Below the pieces are notes generated by a model. That model did not search any database. It was not told where the DNA came from and saw nothing but the letters and a program-made list of their open reading frames with translations. Below are positions 62,009-64,000 of a stretch of 64,000 nt of DNA, piece by piece (position 1 is the stretch's first letter; each line of letters begins with the position of its first letter). Source of the stretch: Roseiarcus fermentans. Lineage in GTDB: Bacteria > Pseudomonadota > Alphaproteobacteria > Rhizobiales > Beijerinckiaceae. The stretch is from positions 62,001-126,000 of the forward strand of contig NZ_QNRK01000013.1 of assembly GCF_003315135.1 (NCBI RefSeq). Reading direction: 5' to 3'. The position numbers were made by a program, and so were the translations under genes.

Positions 62009-62986
62009 TCAGTCGGAGGCGGGCTTCGCGTCCGGCAGCAGGAACATCCACGACACGAGGATGAACGGCGCGGTCAGCGCGGGGATCGCGAACGGCCTCA
62101 GCGCGACGTTCAGCGCCGCCTGGGCGACGACCGTGAACACGACGCCGAGCGCCGCATAGGCGAGGGCGTTGCGCCCGGGCCTGCGGAAGGTGACGCCGAG
62201 CGCGACCGCGGTCAGGACCGGGCTGAAGCCGAGCAGGCCCTGGCTCACCACGTCGCTCTCAGCGCCGAAGCCGTGGGCGACCGCGACCGCGAGCGCCGCC
62301 CCGCCGAGCGCGTAGAGAGCCGCAGGGATGGAGCTGACCGCGAGCCCGGCCAGAAAAAGCAGCGCCGAGACGAGGCTCGCCTTGAGAAAGACTTGCGAAA
62401 TCGACAGGAGCACCGCGCCCAGATAGCTCGCCACCCCGGCGGAGAGCGCCGGCTCGGGCTCGAAAGGCGCGACGACGCCCGCGGCCGGCAGCCCGGCGCC
62501 GGAAAGGCCAGCGAAGCCGTAGCTCGCCAGCAGCATGATCCAGGTCACCGCCACGAACGGCGCGGTCAGCGCCGGCGCGCCGAGCGGCCTCAGCGCGCCC
62601 GCCGTCGCGAGCGCGGCGACGGTCGAGACGGCGGCGCCGAGCGCGACATAGACCCAGAGCGCCGGGCCGCTGGCGAGGAAGGTCGCGAGCGCCAGCCCGA
62701 CGAGCACGCCGTTGTAGCCGTAGAGGCCGGCTTTCAGCGCGGCCGCGTCGGCCTTCAGCCACATCGCCGTCAGCGTCGCCGCGGCCACGCCGACGAGGCC
62801 GGCGAGAAAGACATGCGGCGCGCCCGCCGCAAGCGAGCCCCACAGGATCGCCGCGAGAAAGAGCGCTCCCGACAGCGGATTGTCCTGGAACATCACCTGC
62901 CCGACGCCGCGCAGGCAGATGTCGACGAAGCGCAGCGCGGGCGACTGCGTGCAAACCTCCTCCCAGCGTGTCAGCGCCGCGTCCAA
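62009..62986 (-). CDS. Urea transporter family protein
   Basis: The 325-residue product has the UT-family repeated half-channel: FVDICLRGVGQVMFQDNPLSG, LYGYNGVLVGLALATFL and APFVAVTWIMLLA in the first half, and VVSQGLLGFSPVLTAVALGV with APFILVSWMFLLPD in the second. Such channels pass urea down its gradient. No urease gene is in the window. Confidence 0.85.
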   Translation of the reverse strand: MDAALTRWEEVCTQSPALRFVDICLRGVGQVMFQDNPLSGALFLAAILWGSLAAGAPHVFLAGLVGVAAATLTAMWLKADAAALKAGLYGYNGVLVGLALATFLASGPALWVYVALGAAVSTVAALATAGALRPLGAPALTAPFVAVTWIMLLASYGFAGLSGAGLPAAGVVAPFEPEPALSAGVASYLGAVLLSISQVFLKASLVSALLFLAGLAVSSIPAALYALGGAALAVAVAHGFGAESDVVSQGLLGFSPVLTAVALGVTFRRPGRNALAYAALGVVFTVVAQAALNVALRPFAIPALTAPFILVSWMFLLPDAKPASD

Positions 62987-63144
62987 GAGCCTCTACCCTC
63001 CTTCGGCGCAGAGTTCGCCGACGCACGCACGATAGGGCTAGCCGCGCCGGTCGGGCAAGGACGCGGCGCCGCGATGAATGACGGGAGGAAATCCTCCTTG
63101 CTCATCTGTAGCCTGCGGGTTACAGTGAGGAGCGGAGGGCGACT

Positions 63145-63737
63145 ATGGCCATCGTCAAAATCAATCCGATTGCTATAGCCGGACACTGGAAATCGGGAGT
63201 CGCGTTGGATCTTCACACGATCAGCAGCACGCCGATCGGCTACAATGATTTCGGATATATGCAGTTTGAAACCGCTCGCCCGGAAATCGCTGAACTGCTG
63301 TTTCGCTTGAAAAATCGATCTGATCGATCTGCCGCCGGCCCCATTGTCGAAACCGTCGCTGATTTTCTCGGGCGTCACCGGGACAAGTTCGATGCAATCG
63401 TCCCCGTTCCGCCCTCCCACCAGCGGGCAGTCCAGCCGGTAATCATCATGGCTGAAGGGATCGGACAGGCGCTGAGAGTCCCGGTTCTCCCCTGCATTAC
63501 CACGACGCGACCAACGGCCAGCTCAAGAACATCACCGACCCCGACGAGCGCAAGGAGCACGTCAAGGGCCTGTATGCGGTCGACACGGCGCAGACGCGGG
63601 GTCGCAAGATTCTCCTGTTCGACGATCTGTTCCGTTCCGGCACCACCATGAACGCAATTACCGATGTCCTTCTGGATGCCGGCAAGGCGGAGGTGGTTCG
63701 GGCGCTCACCATCACCAAGACCCGGAGCAACCAATGA
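63145..63737 (+). pseudogene. Phosphoribosyltransferase (ComF-like), frameshifted
   Basis: The first ~122 codons read KINPIAIAGHWKSGVALDLH ... DAIVPVPPSHQRAVQPV ... VPVLPCITTTR, typical of the ComF-like family. At about 63508-63511 the reading must shift: the next frame gives TNGQLKNITDPDERKEHVKG and the PRPP-binding KILLFDDLFRSGTTMNAI, ending at 63737. One missing base would restore a ~197-residue protein. Whether this is a true mutation or a sequence error cannot be told. A GGAGG site precedes the ATG. Its restored stop overlaps the next ATG by 4 bases. Confidence 0.8.
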
Positions 63738-64000
63738 ACACCATCTTCATCGGCGGCTCGCGACATATTTCCCGCCTTCCGGCCGAGGTCAAAAAGCGCC
63801 TCGACAACGTAATCGCCAGCCGTCATCAGGTCATCGTCGGAGACGCCAACGGCGCCGACAAAGCCGTTCAGAAGCATTTTTTAGACGCCAAATATTCCAA
63901 CGTCACCGTTTTCTGTTCGGGTGATCATCCCCGCAACAATCTCGGATCGTGGATCACGCATCGCGTCGATGTTCCCAAGGAAACGAAAGGCTTTCAGTTC
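63734..64000 (+). CDS. Rossmann-like (SLOG-type) protein, truncated by window end
   Basis: At least 89 residues: MNTIFIGGSRHISRLPAEVK, then HQVIVGDANGADKAVQKHFL and VTVFCSGDHPRNNLGSW. GGSR and GDANGADK are nucleotide-binding-loop-like positions of the SLOG/YpsA-related fold. It is coupled to the phosphoribosyltransferase through an ATGA overlap. Both look less GC-rich than the rest of the window. The C-terminus is outside the window; a role in nucleotide-based stress or conflict signalling is only a suggestion. Confidence 0.75.
   Translation, partial: MNTIFIGGSRHISRLPAEVKKRLDNVIASRHQVIVGDANGADKAVQKHFLDAKYSNVTVFCSGDHPRNNLGSWITHRVDVPKETKGFQF

Overview
The window is very GC-rich, densely coded DNA from an alphaproteobacterium. 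The gene set fits a PQQ- and lanthanide-dependent methylotroph of the Hyphomicrobiales, perhaps Beijerinckiaceae- or Methylocystaceae-like; the genus is inference. The clues are a XoxF-type methanol dehydrogenase with PQQ genes, a probable (2S)-methylsuccinyl-CoA dehydrogenase of the ethylmalonyl-CoA pathway, FolD, and a molybdenum storage protein beside mod genes, which suits a diazotroph.

Layout. 0-1 kb holds the end of the ATP synthase operon (atpD end, atpC). 1-15 kb is mixed housekeeping: an HTH protein with long tandem repeats, a Tat-exported amidohydrolase, a PLP dehydratase, a TPR-methyltransferase, a twin SnoaL-like protein, a YihY membrane protein, the acyl-CoA dehydrogenase, an RlpA-like protein, a histidine kinase, NAD kinase and NudK. 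15-21.6 kb carries an unusual YidB-linker-OmpA fusion, folD, and the thiL-suhB-epimerase operon. 21.8-23.7 kb encodes an encapsulin shell and its DyP peroxidase cargo. 26-28.8 kb has tyrS and a sulfatase. 28.9-33.6 kb is a molybdenum module: both storage-protein subunits, modABC and a one-domain molbindin with a candidate ModE site. 33.6-39.4 kb has an SDR/XRE divergent pair and a large AsmA-like protein.

39.8-60.0 kb is the main feature: an almost unbroken lanthanide-methanol island. It contains a small cytochrome c, xoxF, a XoxJ-cytochrome c fusion, an orphan Liv-type binding protein, a TonB-dependent receptor, exbB-exbD-tonB, pqqBCDE, a separate pqqA, a lut-type ABC system with a beta-propeller, and a NitT/TauT-type ABC transporter coupled to the end of the lut run. 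Enzyme, electron acceptor, cofactor synthesis and probable metal uptake therefore sit together, with many stop/start overlaps. 60-64 kb has bcp, a DUF1576 membrane protein, a urea-transporter-like protein and, in DNA that looks less GC-rich, a frameshifted phosphoribosyltransferase followed by a truncated Rossmann/SLOG-like gene.

Dispersed palindromic repeats (three full copies, one partial) and a second palindrome family punctuate the window. Some lie at gene starts (nudK, the lut beta-propeller). One partial copy adjoins a remnant of a duplicated bcp 5' end. I saw no tRNA, rRNA, CRISPR array, IS element or integrase.
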